A stretch of DNA of 64,000 nucleotides, taken from Tanytarsus gracilentus. Taxonomy: Eukaryota > Arthropoda > Insecta > Diptera > Chironomidae. Of the stretch, positions 53,477 to 64,000 are shown piece by piece. The first letter of the stretch is position 1. Each line of letters opens with the position of its first letter. The notes beneath the pieces are model-generated. The model was not told the origin of the DNA. It did not search any database and saw only the letters and a list, made by a program, of their open reading frames with translations. Location of the stretch: positions 868,001 to 932,000 of the forward strand of contig JAXRKN010000040.1 in assembly GCA_038502055.1 (NCBI GenBank). The letters run 5' to 3'. The position numbers and the translations under genes were made by a program.

Positions 53477-54865
53477 ATGGCAGAAGTGAAAGATATTGAA
53501 AAATCATCGGCTGCAGATGAAAATGTGCAAAGTGAAGGTGAATAGAAATTTTTACTATCTTATGAATATTCATGAAAAATTATATTTTGAATGTGTGTAA
53601 GATGGGCAGGTAAAAAGATCGCTTTTAAAATCAGGTAGAGAAAAGATGAAATTTCGGATGCTCACGCACATTTCATTTCTCTTGTCACTGTTTGTGTGCG
53701 AGCCAAACTGATTTCGCAAAAATCTATGCTTAAAAAATTCCAATTTGAAAAAATTCTAATGAGAAAATTGTTTAACCATCTCGTCAATCGTCAGCGCAAC
53801 AGAATCAACAAGAAAAAAGTGTAATGTCAACATGCATTTCCGTTTAGTTAATCGCTTCCATGCCTCATAAAAAAAATATGTGACTGATAATAAATTACAG
53901 CTCATAGTGAAATTTTTCTATTTAATCTTCTCACTAAATGCTGTTGAGTTTTTCAAATATCTTCGTATGAAGATCGTCTACTGCGCATGATTAAACTCCG
54001 TCAAAATCGAAAAAAATGGTGGTCAATGCCGCAATAATTCTCATGTATTTCTTAATTCCTTCGGAATTTGTAATTGCGACTGATTAACCATATTTTCAAA
54101 GACCCTTTTAAAATTAACCGCGGGAATTTTTTTATGAATGAATTTCGTGTCTACGCGCTAACACATTGATGGGATTAGGAATAAGATGTGTGACTAAGAG
54201 AAAGTTGCAATTTGATTCATGAATATAAATATGTTGAACCCCTCGAGAAAAGAACTAGAACAAGTTTTTGAAATTTCTTTATTTTCCCTCAACTATTAGA
54301 AAAAGGCGAAGCGAGAGCATCGACGAGTGAGGAAGAATTTATTGGAATGAGAAGGGGACGTTGTAAATGGTTCAATGTACTCAAAGGCTGGGGTTTCCTC
54401 ATGCCAGAAGACGGCTCGCAAGAAGTGTTTGTACATCAGGTAAATCATGCTAATTTAAATTTAAATACATGACATGTCATGTGAATTTCAATGTCGCAAC
54501 AGAGTGTCATCAAAATGGGCGGATTTCGATCGTTAGGTGAAGATGAACTTGTCGAGTTTGAATGCAAGAAAAGTGCCAAGGGATGGGAAGCGACTCGTGT
54601 AGTCGGACCATCTGAATCCGAGTGTAAGGGATCAACTTTTAAACCCAAACCTAAGAAACGATTTCGTAAAGTGCGTTGCTACAATTGTGGTGAATTTGCA
54701 AATCATCTTGCCAACGAATGTAAGGAGGGTTCTCTTCCGAAGCGGTGCCATAATTGCAAAAAAGAAGACCATCTCGTAGCTGATTGTCCCGAGAAGCCAG
54801 AAAAGACAAAGAAATCTAGTAAAGTTGTGGAAGACGCACAGTCAACTTCGAATGCTGAAAGTTAA
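53477..54865 (+). CDS. lin-28: Lin-28 RNA-binding protein
   Basis: A developmental-timing and stemness regulator that binds pre-let-7 and many mRNAs in the cytoplasm and nucleus, blocking let-7 maturation. Exons are 53477-53537, 54300-54439 and 54503-54865 (introns of 762 and 63 bases, GT/AG), giving 187 residues; the fly protein is of similar length. A cold-shock domain covers about residues 38-104, with KWFNVLKGWGFL (43-54) and EVFVHQ (62-67) as the RNA-binding strands. Two CCHC zinc knuckles follow: C-YN-C-GEFA-N-H-LANE-C at 126-140 and C-HN-C-KKED-H-LVAD-C at 149-162, preceded by the basic KPKPKKRFRK. The tail is Lys/Ser-rich. The start ATG sits in AAAGTATGG, and the acidic N-terminus is encoded in exon 1. 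Both hallmark domains are intact. Confidence 0.97.
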
Positions 54866-54929
54866 TTTCTCCACTGACATGCAATGGATTTTTTAATTTT
54901 AACGAATTTTCTACTTTTAAAAACAACAA

Positions 54930-54973
54930 GGTGACCAAAAAATATTTTCTCAGGGTGACAAAAAATATTTTCT
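54930..54973 (+). repeat. short direct repeat in the lin-28 3' UTR
   Basis: GGTGACCAAAAAATATTTTC (54930-54949) is repeated as GGTGACAAAAAATATTTTCT (54954-54973), with one base missing in the second copy. The miRNA seed site straddles the junction. Confidence 0.85.
54948..54955 (+). promoter_or_regulatory. predicted lin-4/miR-125 target site in lin-28 3' UTR
   Basis: TCTCAGGG is complementary to positions 2-9 of miR-125/lin-4 (UCCCUGAGA...). It lies 83 bases after the lin-28 stop codon. lin-28 is a classical lin-4/miR-125 target in nematodes and vertebrates, so position and identity fit. Repression is inferred, not shown. Confidence 0.6.
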
Positions 54974-55115
54974 TTCATAAGGTAAATTTTTAAGAATCAA
55001 TTTATTTAACATTTTTTTACACTGTCGACTCGAAGAGTTTTCTAAACAATTTTTTACATTTATAAATGTACATAATTTTTTTACCAAATAAACTTTTAAA
55101 AGCAATAAAATAAAA

Positions 55116-58100
55116 TGTTTTTTATTTCGATAAATTTTCCAGGATACTTTTGCATTGTCAAAATTTCTATTTTGTAAACGAACAAGAATGCAAGAGAAAA
55201 CGTTTGCTTACATGATGGCAAGACTGACGATGAAAAGTGATTTCATCTTCATTTCAAAAAATTACAATTAAAATTTTGTAACTTTTGAATTTTTTGCATC
55301 GAGTAGTTCTTTCATTTTTTATAATTAACGTTTTAAATCCAAGCTGTCATGTTTTGTTAACAAATTACCCTTAAAAGAATATCGACGAAGAAAAGAGATA
55401 AAATAGCGATGACAAATCAGTTCCACCCTAAATAAATTTCCGTTACGCCTCACTATTCTCATTCTTCCTCATCGCTATTGTTTTTCTGCAAATTCACCAT
55501 TATCCTTTTGACACTTGAAATATTCTTTGCTAGACATTATCTCGAATGCCTCACATTTTTAGAAGAATCGTGATTGAACTATCGTTATCCCCAATATATT
55601 GTGCAGTGATTTTCTCCTAAATAATTTTACAACCTACCCAATCATTTCGGATCATCTTTTTCCTATTCCACCCCCACCCTCGGTCGTTTAGAGTGTGCTC
55701 TAAAAATTCTTCCTTCGTTTTTCCGCGTACGTGCAGAAAATTGAATAAAAGACAATGGATAAAAAGTTGTCCCAATTTTTGCTATTCGCTTTCCTTCATT
55801 TTAATAAAAAGCTCTCGATAAAAAATTGAAATTGCTTACCTAACAACTTTTTACATCCATCCTCACTCCAGATGACAAAGTAGATGAATTAAAAATTAGC
55901 GAATGGGATATCATGTGCAAAAAAAATGCCATAGAGACTCGAGTGGGTATTTGATGCCATTGTTCCTCCTTTAAAAAGATTATGTTGAGTTTTCTCATCA
56001 TCATCACTTTTATTCACATGGGAATGAGCTTTCGGAGAGTGAGAGTGAAATGAAACTTTTGGAGACTTTCAATTCATGCTTTGCTGTACAAATATTTTAA
56101 TTCAATAGGATGTGTGAAAACAAATAAATGAATATTAATTTTGGCACGGCGCCGTTGAATTTGCTCTGAATTTATTAAATAGCTGAAATGAGATTTCGAT
56201 TAAATTTTAATACATTTCTGAAATAATCTGATAGAAAATCTTTTTTTATGCAACGCGCTTTTCAACTAATTCGAGAAATTATTTTATTTATTTACCACAA
56301 GTTGTTTCAGAAAAATTTATGAATGCAGGTTTGTACACGCAAAATCAATTTTTATTGGCGGTTTTTAATACTCTGATGGAAAGTTTCTCTATAAACAAAG
56401 TGCTTGACATAAATTTTTATTTCATTCTTTGCTCTGTATTTTTCACACGCTCTCTAGAGGATGATTGTAAAGTACAATTAGGGTCCTATTTTATTTCGGT
56501 TAGCAAACAAATCCACGGCGGAAAATAGAAGTCGTTTATTATCAGGTTTCTTCTCTTAATGTCGTTCGCACACTTTTTTTCTTAAACCAAGAATTCAGGA
56601 TGTTGATGATGTAAACGAAGAGAGTCGCGTGTGAAAAAAGAATTTCTCTTTTCTCTGGGACCCATAAAAATCAAGCCAGAAGATCTAGAGAAGGAATATT
56701 ATGAGCGTTGAGGAAAAATTGCGTCGTTACATGGCAGAAATGTGAAGAGAATGAATAATTGCGGGTTAGGAAGTTGTTTGTACACGTGCCGCAAGCCTTC
56801 TCCTTACGAGGCGCCACAAATTGCACGTTACGACTAAATCGTGAGCGAAAATTATATTGAAGATGTCACAATAGTGATGTTTGAGTGGGAAGAAAATCAA
56901 CTCAGTGATGAAGCTGAAAAAAGCACATATAGAATGTCACTTGAAATTCTACTTTATGTTCACCCAATACAAAAGCATATCACTTCTCAACGAATTCGTT
57001 GCTCTCTCATACGAATAGGGAATAAATTCGATCCGTCGAGCTTATGAGTGTATTTTTGGTACGCAGATGGTTAAGAAATGAACTTTAAAGATTTGAGTTG
57101 AATTCACAAAATTTTATTTCTATTATTTAAAATGAAAATAAACAGACTCTTGCTCTTGTTGACTCGTGCAGTGACAAAGCAAAAAACTTAAATAAATAAA
57201 TTTTTGAAACTTTTCCTCATATTCGTCAAAGAAGTACTGTACGAGTATTTTTCGTTTGGAAAAAGCAAGGGATGAAAGTATATTTTTTGAAAAAAAATTC
57301 CATTAAAAAATATTCAAAAATAAATTCCAGGAAAAGGAGTCCAAAAAGGGCTATTCATTGATTTAGAGTCTAAATTTTCGACGAACTTTTCATTTATATC
57401 CACTACTTTCGGTGCTTTGCGAAAAGAAAATGAAAATGTTACAAAACTCAAACGTTTACAATATCAGCGAGAGAAAAACATTCGAGAGAGCATGAGAGAA
57501 AAATGAAAGCTTTTCTCAATAAAAAGCGTTTAGTGAGAAACGTTCTTTTGCCACATGATTTTTCAGCTTTTCTACGCGACTACACGAAAATGAAATTCTG
57601 CCTCTCAGTGCTTTTTTAAGTTTCGTGCGGCATGGGTGAGCAATTTTGTGAAAAGGATAATAAAATTTTGCGACTTTTGTAGACTTTCCTCGTTGATACT
57701 CACATTGATGTCAGTTTATGGGACTTTTTAATGCTCATATTGCGGCTTTATTGGAGGCAGATGGGAATATTTTCTGTGGTACTAAGAGGAGGGGTGTGTT
57801 TGTGCAGAGAGAGAGTTACGTTGCATTTTATGTGAGAAATTTTATGCCGCTATGCGCTTTCGCTTAGAGCGTTTCATTTCTCCTCTGATCGTCATGTGTG
57901 CATGCTTGAAATTTTCCGCGTAAAATTTATGATAAAAAAAATTGTTTGAACTTCAAAGCTGAAAATTTAAAAAAATACCATGCTGAGAATTTTTGAACTT
58001 GAAAGTGCTGACGTGAAAATAAATTAAGCAGTGTGAAAATGCCGAACGCGACAGTGAATTGAAAATTTTATTTTCGAGTTGGAAAGAGTAATTATTCTAG

Positions 58101-59559
58101 ATGAAAATACGAAGAACTTTTAAATGAAAAAAAATCCGCAACCCTTTCATCTAATTTAATAATTCTACTCATCTCTAGTTTCATCACTGCTTTATTTCTT
58201 GGGAGATTAAAATTCAAATTATTTTCCGCAATATTAAATTAATTCAGTTTAAATAAATTGTTAAAATTTTAAGGCAAAAAATTTGAGATTTTGAGAGCTC
58301 AAAATTCCATTTATCTTTTTGCGATTCCTTGGAGCTGTAACTTTTGCCTCTCCTTCAATCACCGCTATCTTATCCAATCCTTTTCACTCTTTAAAAAGTT
58401 TTACCATCTTTAAGAGGCTAACACAACGATGGAAAGGATACTCCATTTAATCGGAGTGTTGAGCACTAAGATTGAAATTTTAATTGCTTTTTTAAGAGTA
58501 ATTCATTCCAGATGAGAGCGGATGCAAGTTGTGAAAGAATTCAATGTTCAGTGCCAAGATTCAAATATCTCATTTTCAATTCTAATGCCTGTGTGTGAGC
58601 CTAAAATGCAGAAACGAAGATAGTGGAGTGAATTAATGTGAGCAATACGAGAAATGTCTGAGTCACAAAATTTATATCGATGATAATTGCATAAAGTAAG
58701 GCAAAATGTGATAACATGAGAAAAAAATATTCGCAACCTTATCTCATTTATGTGTTTTTGTCGGCTAAATTCTTTCAGTTGAATGGAAATTATTGATTCG
58801 ATGAAAAAAAAGTTTTCTTCACATATAAATTTCATATCAGTTGAAGAAGCTCTTCAAACGACAAACTCAAGTGGTACTGGAGAAGAGAAGAGAAAGTTTA
58901 ATTTTCATAAATTCACAGAGGGAAGAGAACGATATGGAAAATATAGACATCATAAATCTATTTTATTACCACACTTCAGCCCTCTCTTAAAAAAACAGAA
59001 AAACATTTTTGATATATTTCCTTCAAATATTTATAAAATCAATCGATAAAAAATGAATTTGTGAAAGAGCGCGCAATGTTTGAGCTTTGAGGATTCATTA
59101 AGCGGAAAAATTAGGGAAATTATTTTTTTCAAATGAAAACTTTTTTCCATCACATTATATTTTTTTTATTGAACTTGAAAAGGGCCTTAGGGGTTGAAAA
59201 ATTGAGTCAATAATTTTCTCTTCCAAGCTTCACATACGCGGCGGAATAAAAGAGCTTTTTACGCGCGCGACATGAGATAAATGATATGGAAAAATAAAAT
59301 GAATGGTGTAATTTAATTTTAAGGATCAAGGCGGTACCACACGAGTATATGACTGCCACTTGGGAGAGCGATGTGATAAGTGAAAAAAGTCGAGTGAAAA
59401 TAAACACGTTGACATTATGAAAAAGATTGATGAAAATTAAATTAAATTGATAAGACATGCACGGATATCCACCGCAGCATTATCAAACGTGAAAAAAGTA
59501 AAAAATTGATTATTTGTCGCAGACTCATTGGAGTGAAATTTCGTTTCATGTTGGCATCG
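55116..59559. other. intergenic spacer
   Basis: About 4.4 kb of AT-rich sequence downstream of lin-28. No coding exon, RNA gene or repeat that I can support. Confidence 0.5.
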
Positions 59560-60137
59560 AAACAAGAGAAAAATTAAAGTGTTTAAAGTGTGTCTAGCTG
59601 CAGAAAAAGAAAATTATCATAAAATAAAGTTTTTGTGCTTTTCTGGTGCAAGAAGTTCATTTTTTTTGGACTGTACCAAATGGTGGAACTGTTGGCTATC
59701 AATCAATTGTGACTGTTCGATTTTTAAGTTTCATAAAAACTGACAAAATATCCACAGGTGAAATTTGAATGACAAATAGACATTAATAGAAATTGCATAA
59801 TTTTCACAATTTTGATTGACACTCAAAGCAAGCGACTAAAAAAAATTAGTGAGAAAAAAAAACTGAAAAAGACTTAAATCCTAAAAAAAAGTGCATATAA
59901 AAAGAAAAGAGTGCCAAACTGTTGTTGTTATACTGAATTTATTCTGTTTTTGTTGAAATCATTGTTGTGCGCCATTCGGAAAAACTCTTCCTGTGTACTT
60001 TTATGTGAAATCAGCTATCGGTTTTTGTGTACGAAATATTTTTGATACACACTGAGAGTCGTAATACGAAGGATATTAAGACGTTGCTCTTGGATTACTC
60101 ACACTCGGTCTCTATTGGAATATAAAAAGCTCCTAAG
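59560..60137 (+). other. candidate non-coding 5' exon of a gene beyond the window
   Basis: This segment has the leader-like texture AAAGTGTTTAAAGTG, many short upstream frames and no long open frame. It ends at the donor CTAAG|GTAATTTT. If real, it belongs to a + strand gene whose coding exons lie to the right of the window. Confidence 0.25.
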
Positions 60138-62030
60138 GTAATTTTCTTTGTTATTTAACATCTCTCTAGCTGTTATTTCTTTATCATTAAGTAACATCTT
60201 TTATGTAGCTCTAGTCATGTGGCTATCTCGAAGACTTAAAGTCCGCTGTGAATATAAAAAAAGCTTAATTGCTCTTCTCTTTGCTCAAATTGTTTTCTTT
60301 TCCAGCCATTTTTAAACATCATTCTTAGATAAAAGACGATGTTGTGGTTATTTTCATCCACTTTAAATTGTTTTCTTTTTCTGTTTTCGATTTTCCCCCA
60401 GAGAGTGGATGATTTAGGATTATTTTTTGCTTGTGTTTAATTAACCTGAAATATTGCAATGAATAAAAATTGGGAGGGGAGAAAATTGTCACGCTTCATG
60501 ATTTCTCTAGCGATTTTTTGGGCATTAAAACGTTGAGAAAATAACTTTAGGAAGAACAACAGCAGAGGCATAAAAAGTTTCTCAATATGAAAAGCTCTTT
60601 ATGGCAAAACAAAAGTTAAAAATGATGACACTTGAGAGAAAAGCGTTGAAAGAATGCTTCATGAAATGTTTTGCTAATTGAGTGAGTGACTTAAGAGTGG
60701 AAATTATTCAAAAAAATAAATTTTCTGCTTGACGTGAGAAAAGCTTTCATCTGTCGTGAACATCACCTGATCAATTCAATTCTAAAAATAACAGGAAATT
60801 GTACAGATGGTTAAAACTTTCATAAAATATTTTTGTCCTTATTTCTGGGAATTATTTTTTCAAGCGGAAATATTAATGGGGGTTGACCTTTTGTATATAA
60901 ATTTTATATACTACAAAATTGAGACCATAAATTGTCGAGAAGGTCATGTTCTAGAATTGCTATGGTGTCACTTAACCTTTCATTGATCCCCTCTTAAATT
61001 TTTATCAAGTGCTCTTTTAAGTGCTTTAAAGATATCTATAATCATGGTTATATTAGCTCTTAGAGATTATTCTCATTTCTCTTTATCCAATTTTCTTATT
61101 GTCTTTCGTCGAAAAAAAGTAAATCATAAGATATTTAATTGCTTCCACTGAATTGCCTTCTTATTTCGAATTCATCGATGAGGAATGATGCTTTAAGTAA
61201 CTATAAGCGCGCCAGACTCGACTCCAATTTATGTAAATTGCCTCACGAAGGTTTTTATGATGAGCTTTTTTACTCCACACAAGTTGAATGATTTATGAGG
61301 AAAGAATTGGCGAATTTACAAGATGAAAATTGAGAAAAAAAAATACTTTTTATGCAAACACACATTTCGATATATTTTGAATGCCTTTGCGAAAAAATTA
61401 TTTCATTCGTTTTGCGAGTTTTGCGAGAAATCTTTGACATAAGCCGAGTCGAAGAAAATTCCAAAAAATAATCCCAGGACGGATCAAACTTTGAAAAATT
61501 GTGTGCTCCTTTTCGATACGTGTTGTGAAGACACAAAGACGCCAATATTACGTTGAGCTTTGAAAGGATTTCACGTGTGTAAAGTAATTTAGATATTTGT
61601 GAGTTTGTATGGAAATGAGGTGTCTGCAAATAAATTATGAAGTGTCACAGAGAATGCGATAAATCCACTCAAAGTAATGATTTTCCTCAATGAGATACAA
61701 AAGGATTCACTTGAGTCAACAAAAGATGTTTGAAGAAGTATTTGTTCTTCACGTTGGACCTTCTTTGCCTCCATAATCCTTTATAAAATCCTTCCGTACC
61801 TTTTTCGCTTTGAAATCTCACGAGAAATTTTTGACAAAAGATTATTTTACGGAATACCTTCATACATGATGCACATGAAAGGTTTTTTTGAATGTAAAAT
61901 TTTCTAAGCTCACAAAATCGCATTATGAAAAATTATTGACTGTTTCAGTCTCAATCGTTAAACTTTTTGTATTACTACTTTTAGAGTCTATTTAACGAAA
62001 CCACAGATTTGCCAAATTATCGCAGCACTG
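60138..62030. other. spacer or intron without recognised features
   Basis: AT-rich sequence with no supported exon. It would be the first intron if the candidate exon ending at 60137 is real. Confidence 0.4.
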
Positions 62031-62036
62031 AATACA

Positions 62037-63850
62037 ATATTTTTTTTTTTTTTTATTTATTTTTATTTGTAAAATGTGTTTGTTTTTATAATTAGTTTTT
62101 TTTTTATTTTGTATATATGTTATTGTCTTTTAAAGAATTTCGTTTAATTATTTAGTCAAATTTTTTTAATTTTTTGAAAATTTATGCTAAATTTTTGTTT
62201 TTGTTGGAGTTAAATGACGAGTGCTTATGTAAAATATTATGTAATTTGTTTAATTTATGTTTGGGTTTGTATTATGGATCTATTTGAAATTTTTTGCATA
62301 TTTCTTTATTTTAAGAAAAGAATTGATGAATATCGATGGATGAGTATTCTAAAATTTTTATCCTCATGCTATTTATAGATCTTGTGCTGTCTTTGAATTC
62401 ACCATATTAATAGTATTTGGGAAGCTAAATAGGTTATAAAATAATGGTCGGGGGTAATCAGGTTGAGTGGGTTGAAATACGGAATTTAATAGAAGAATGC
62501 GATTTTTTAAATGCTTGATGAAATTGCACTGTAATAGCCCTCTATTACTTTTGTATTGAATATTTTTTTCTACGACCTTTAGTGATGCTAAACTTTTCTT
62601 CTATAATTGTGTATTGTTTAGGTAAGTTCAGAGTTATAGTTAATATTTTGATTCTCTATTATTTTAGTGATACCCTAGCATAGGGAATATCGTGAATAAA
62701 GAGGAGCTTACAGCAACGAGTTGAAATGAATTTATAATGTTAGAAGTGTAGTCGGGAGAAGAATTGTGTTGGGTGAATTTTAGATTGTTTGTAAAGATAT
62801 TGAGATAATGAGGTTATGGTTTTATTAGATTATCAATAAAAGCACTTGATAAATGATGTTATGAGGTGGCTTTTGGTTATATGATGTGTGGTTTGTGGGC
62901 TGTGGGAAATGATTGAGAATTTTTATGGAGTGTTGGCGCTGTGTTTACACTTTTGATTATTTGGAATGGTGTCTTTGTCTTCCTTTTGTGATTGTGATAA
63001 GGTTGGGTCGAACTTGTTTTTTGTTTCTTATTATCGTTGTGAAAAGTTTGTTAGTTAATTTGTGTGTTAGTTTTTGGTTTGAATTTTTTGTGTGTTAATT
63101 TTGATCTTGTTTTTTTTTATTTATTTTTTTTTATTCCATTATAAAAATCAGGAAGAGATAATGAAAATTGGTTTCAGTGGTTATATTTTCTTTTGTTAAT
63201 TTTCCTTTTAGTTGTGTCCTCTCTGCTTAGCTACTCTCTATTATCTGTCATTATCAATCATAAAAAATGCGTGAATTCTTGGGGTTGTATGTTTGTTGTG
63301 TGGATTGTGTGACTTCCGATTTGATTTGGGCATTGTCACTAGGGTGGCTCTTTTTCTTCTTGCTGTCTCTGAATGCTGACTATTGTTTCTTCTCTGGGTT
63401 TTGATGTTGGCTGTCTTTTTTTGTTGCCTCGTGGCATAAGCTCAAATTCATCTCTCAATGTCGAAGTATTAAATATATTTTATCTTTTGTGTTCTTTCAT
63501 CTGGATTTCTTTCGGCAATACATATACAAATTTCATTGACTCTTGATTTTTGCACTTGGTGCTTATTTCGTTTAAGACTCCTGCCAACTTTCATCAGTAA
63601 TTTAGGACTCGATGCCTCTCATTTCGGACTCTTCTGCCTCTCAAGTTTTAGTCGCTTTTCCCTTTTGCGACATCTTCACGTTCTCATCTAAGCATTCAGC
63701 TTCCTTCATAGCGCTCAACAATTCTTTGATGTCTGTTAGAGTCATCTTTTTCTTGTTTGTTGTGTGGGTGAATTCGGGTGTCTGTTTTGGAGGTTGTTTT
63801 CTTTCTTGACCACTTCCTTAACCGGTCTCTCAGCTAGGTGCGGTTTTAAT
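62037..63850 (-). mobile_element. strand-asymmetric, A-tailed retroelement-like remnant
   Basis: On + this segment opens with a T tract (about 62041-62055) and then shows heavy G-over-C skew (for example 23 G against 3 C in 62881-62940). Read on -, it is A- and C-rich, low in G, and ends in an A tail, as in the 3' UTR of a non-LTR retrotransposon. Near its 5' side on - (about 63660-63840) there are interrupted protein-like stretches, such as MTLTDIKELLSAMKEAEC, which is broken by stops soon after. This fits a decayed gag-like end. The rest would lie beyond the window. No reverse transcriptase is visible, so the class is a guess. Confidence 0.35.
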
Positions 63851-64000
63851 AAAGAAAAAGTGTGTTCTCAAGTGGCCCCTGAATATTGAAAGTATAACGA
63901 GGCGTTGCAATTATGTTTAACTACCGAAACTTTTTTCTCACTTTCCTTTCATTCTGTTCGTTATCAAATAATTGATTTTGCCATTGTACTCCAGATATTA

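Larger units (their letters stand above)
54866..55115 (+). terminator. lin-28: lin-28 3' UTR with two poly(A) signals
   Basis: AATAAA occurs at 55087-55092 and 55104-55109, giving a compact 3' UTR of about 240 bases. It contains a lin-4/miR-125 seed match (54948-54955), a short direct repeat around it and a Pumilio-type TGTACATA at 55067-55074. Confidence 0.65.

Noticed and set aside
1..64000. tRNA, rRNA, CRISPR arrays and bacterial-type operons
   Set aside because: I looked for T-arm motifs, regularly spaced repeats and tightly packed co-directional genes and found none. The content is plainly eukaryotic.

Overview
The window is a strongly AT-rich stretch of an insect nuclear genome. GT-AG introns, AATAAA poly(A) signals, long non-coding spacers and ordinary metazoan genes exclude a bacterial, viral or plasmid source. 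The Blimp-1 and lin-28 proteins are insect-like, and the overall character suggests a fly of the midge, gnat or mosquito grade. Assigning it to a particular family would be a guess.

Six protein-coding genes can be supported. From left to right: (1) the 3' end of an SLC17-type anion transporter on + (1-690, cut by the window edge). (2) A DUSP14-like dual-specificity phosphatase on + (two exons, 3855-7525). (3) A single-exon gene for a small secreted protein of unknown function on - (11031-11468), with an inverted-repeat mobile element just upstream. (4) The PR-domain zinc-finger repressor Blimp-1/PRDM1 on + (six coding exons, 42349-46406). (5) The intraflagellar transport TPR protein TTC26/IFT56 on - (48941-50688), tail to tail with Blimp-1. 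(6) The let-7 regulator lin-28 on + (53477-54865), head to head with TTC26.

The rest is spacer. The 11.7-42.3 kb interval has no convincing coding exon. It holds several leader-like segments that end in good splice donors (about 25.9, 27.4, 37.5 and 38.7 kb), which could be alternative 5' exons of Blimp-1 or non-coding RNAs. At 40.6-41.2 kb there is a repeat cluster: a 92-bp near-perfect duplication, a 24-bp A tract, and a relative of the element at 11.6 kb. The right end (about 62.0-63.85 kb) has strong G-over-C skew on +, begins with a T tract, and reads on - like the A-tailed, decayed 3' part of a retroelement.

No CRISPR, operon or toxin-type system, and no wholly new system, is visible. 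The signals most worth following are regulatory. A lin-4/miR-125 seed site lies in the lin-28 3' UTR between two copies of a short direct repeat. Three perfect matches to the ecdysone-response inverted repeat occur, one of them 8.3 kb upstream of Blimp-1, a gene known to respond to ecdysone in flies. A degenerate X-box lies upstream of the ciliary gene. Blimp-1 and lin-28, both developmental-timing regulators, are only 7 kb apart. All of these were read by eye and none has been tested by alignment or search.
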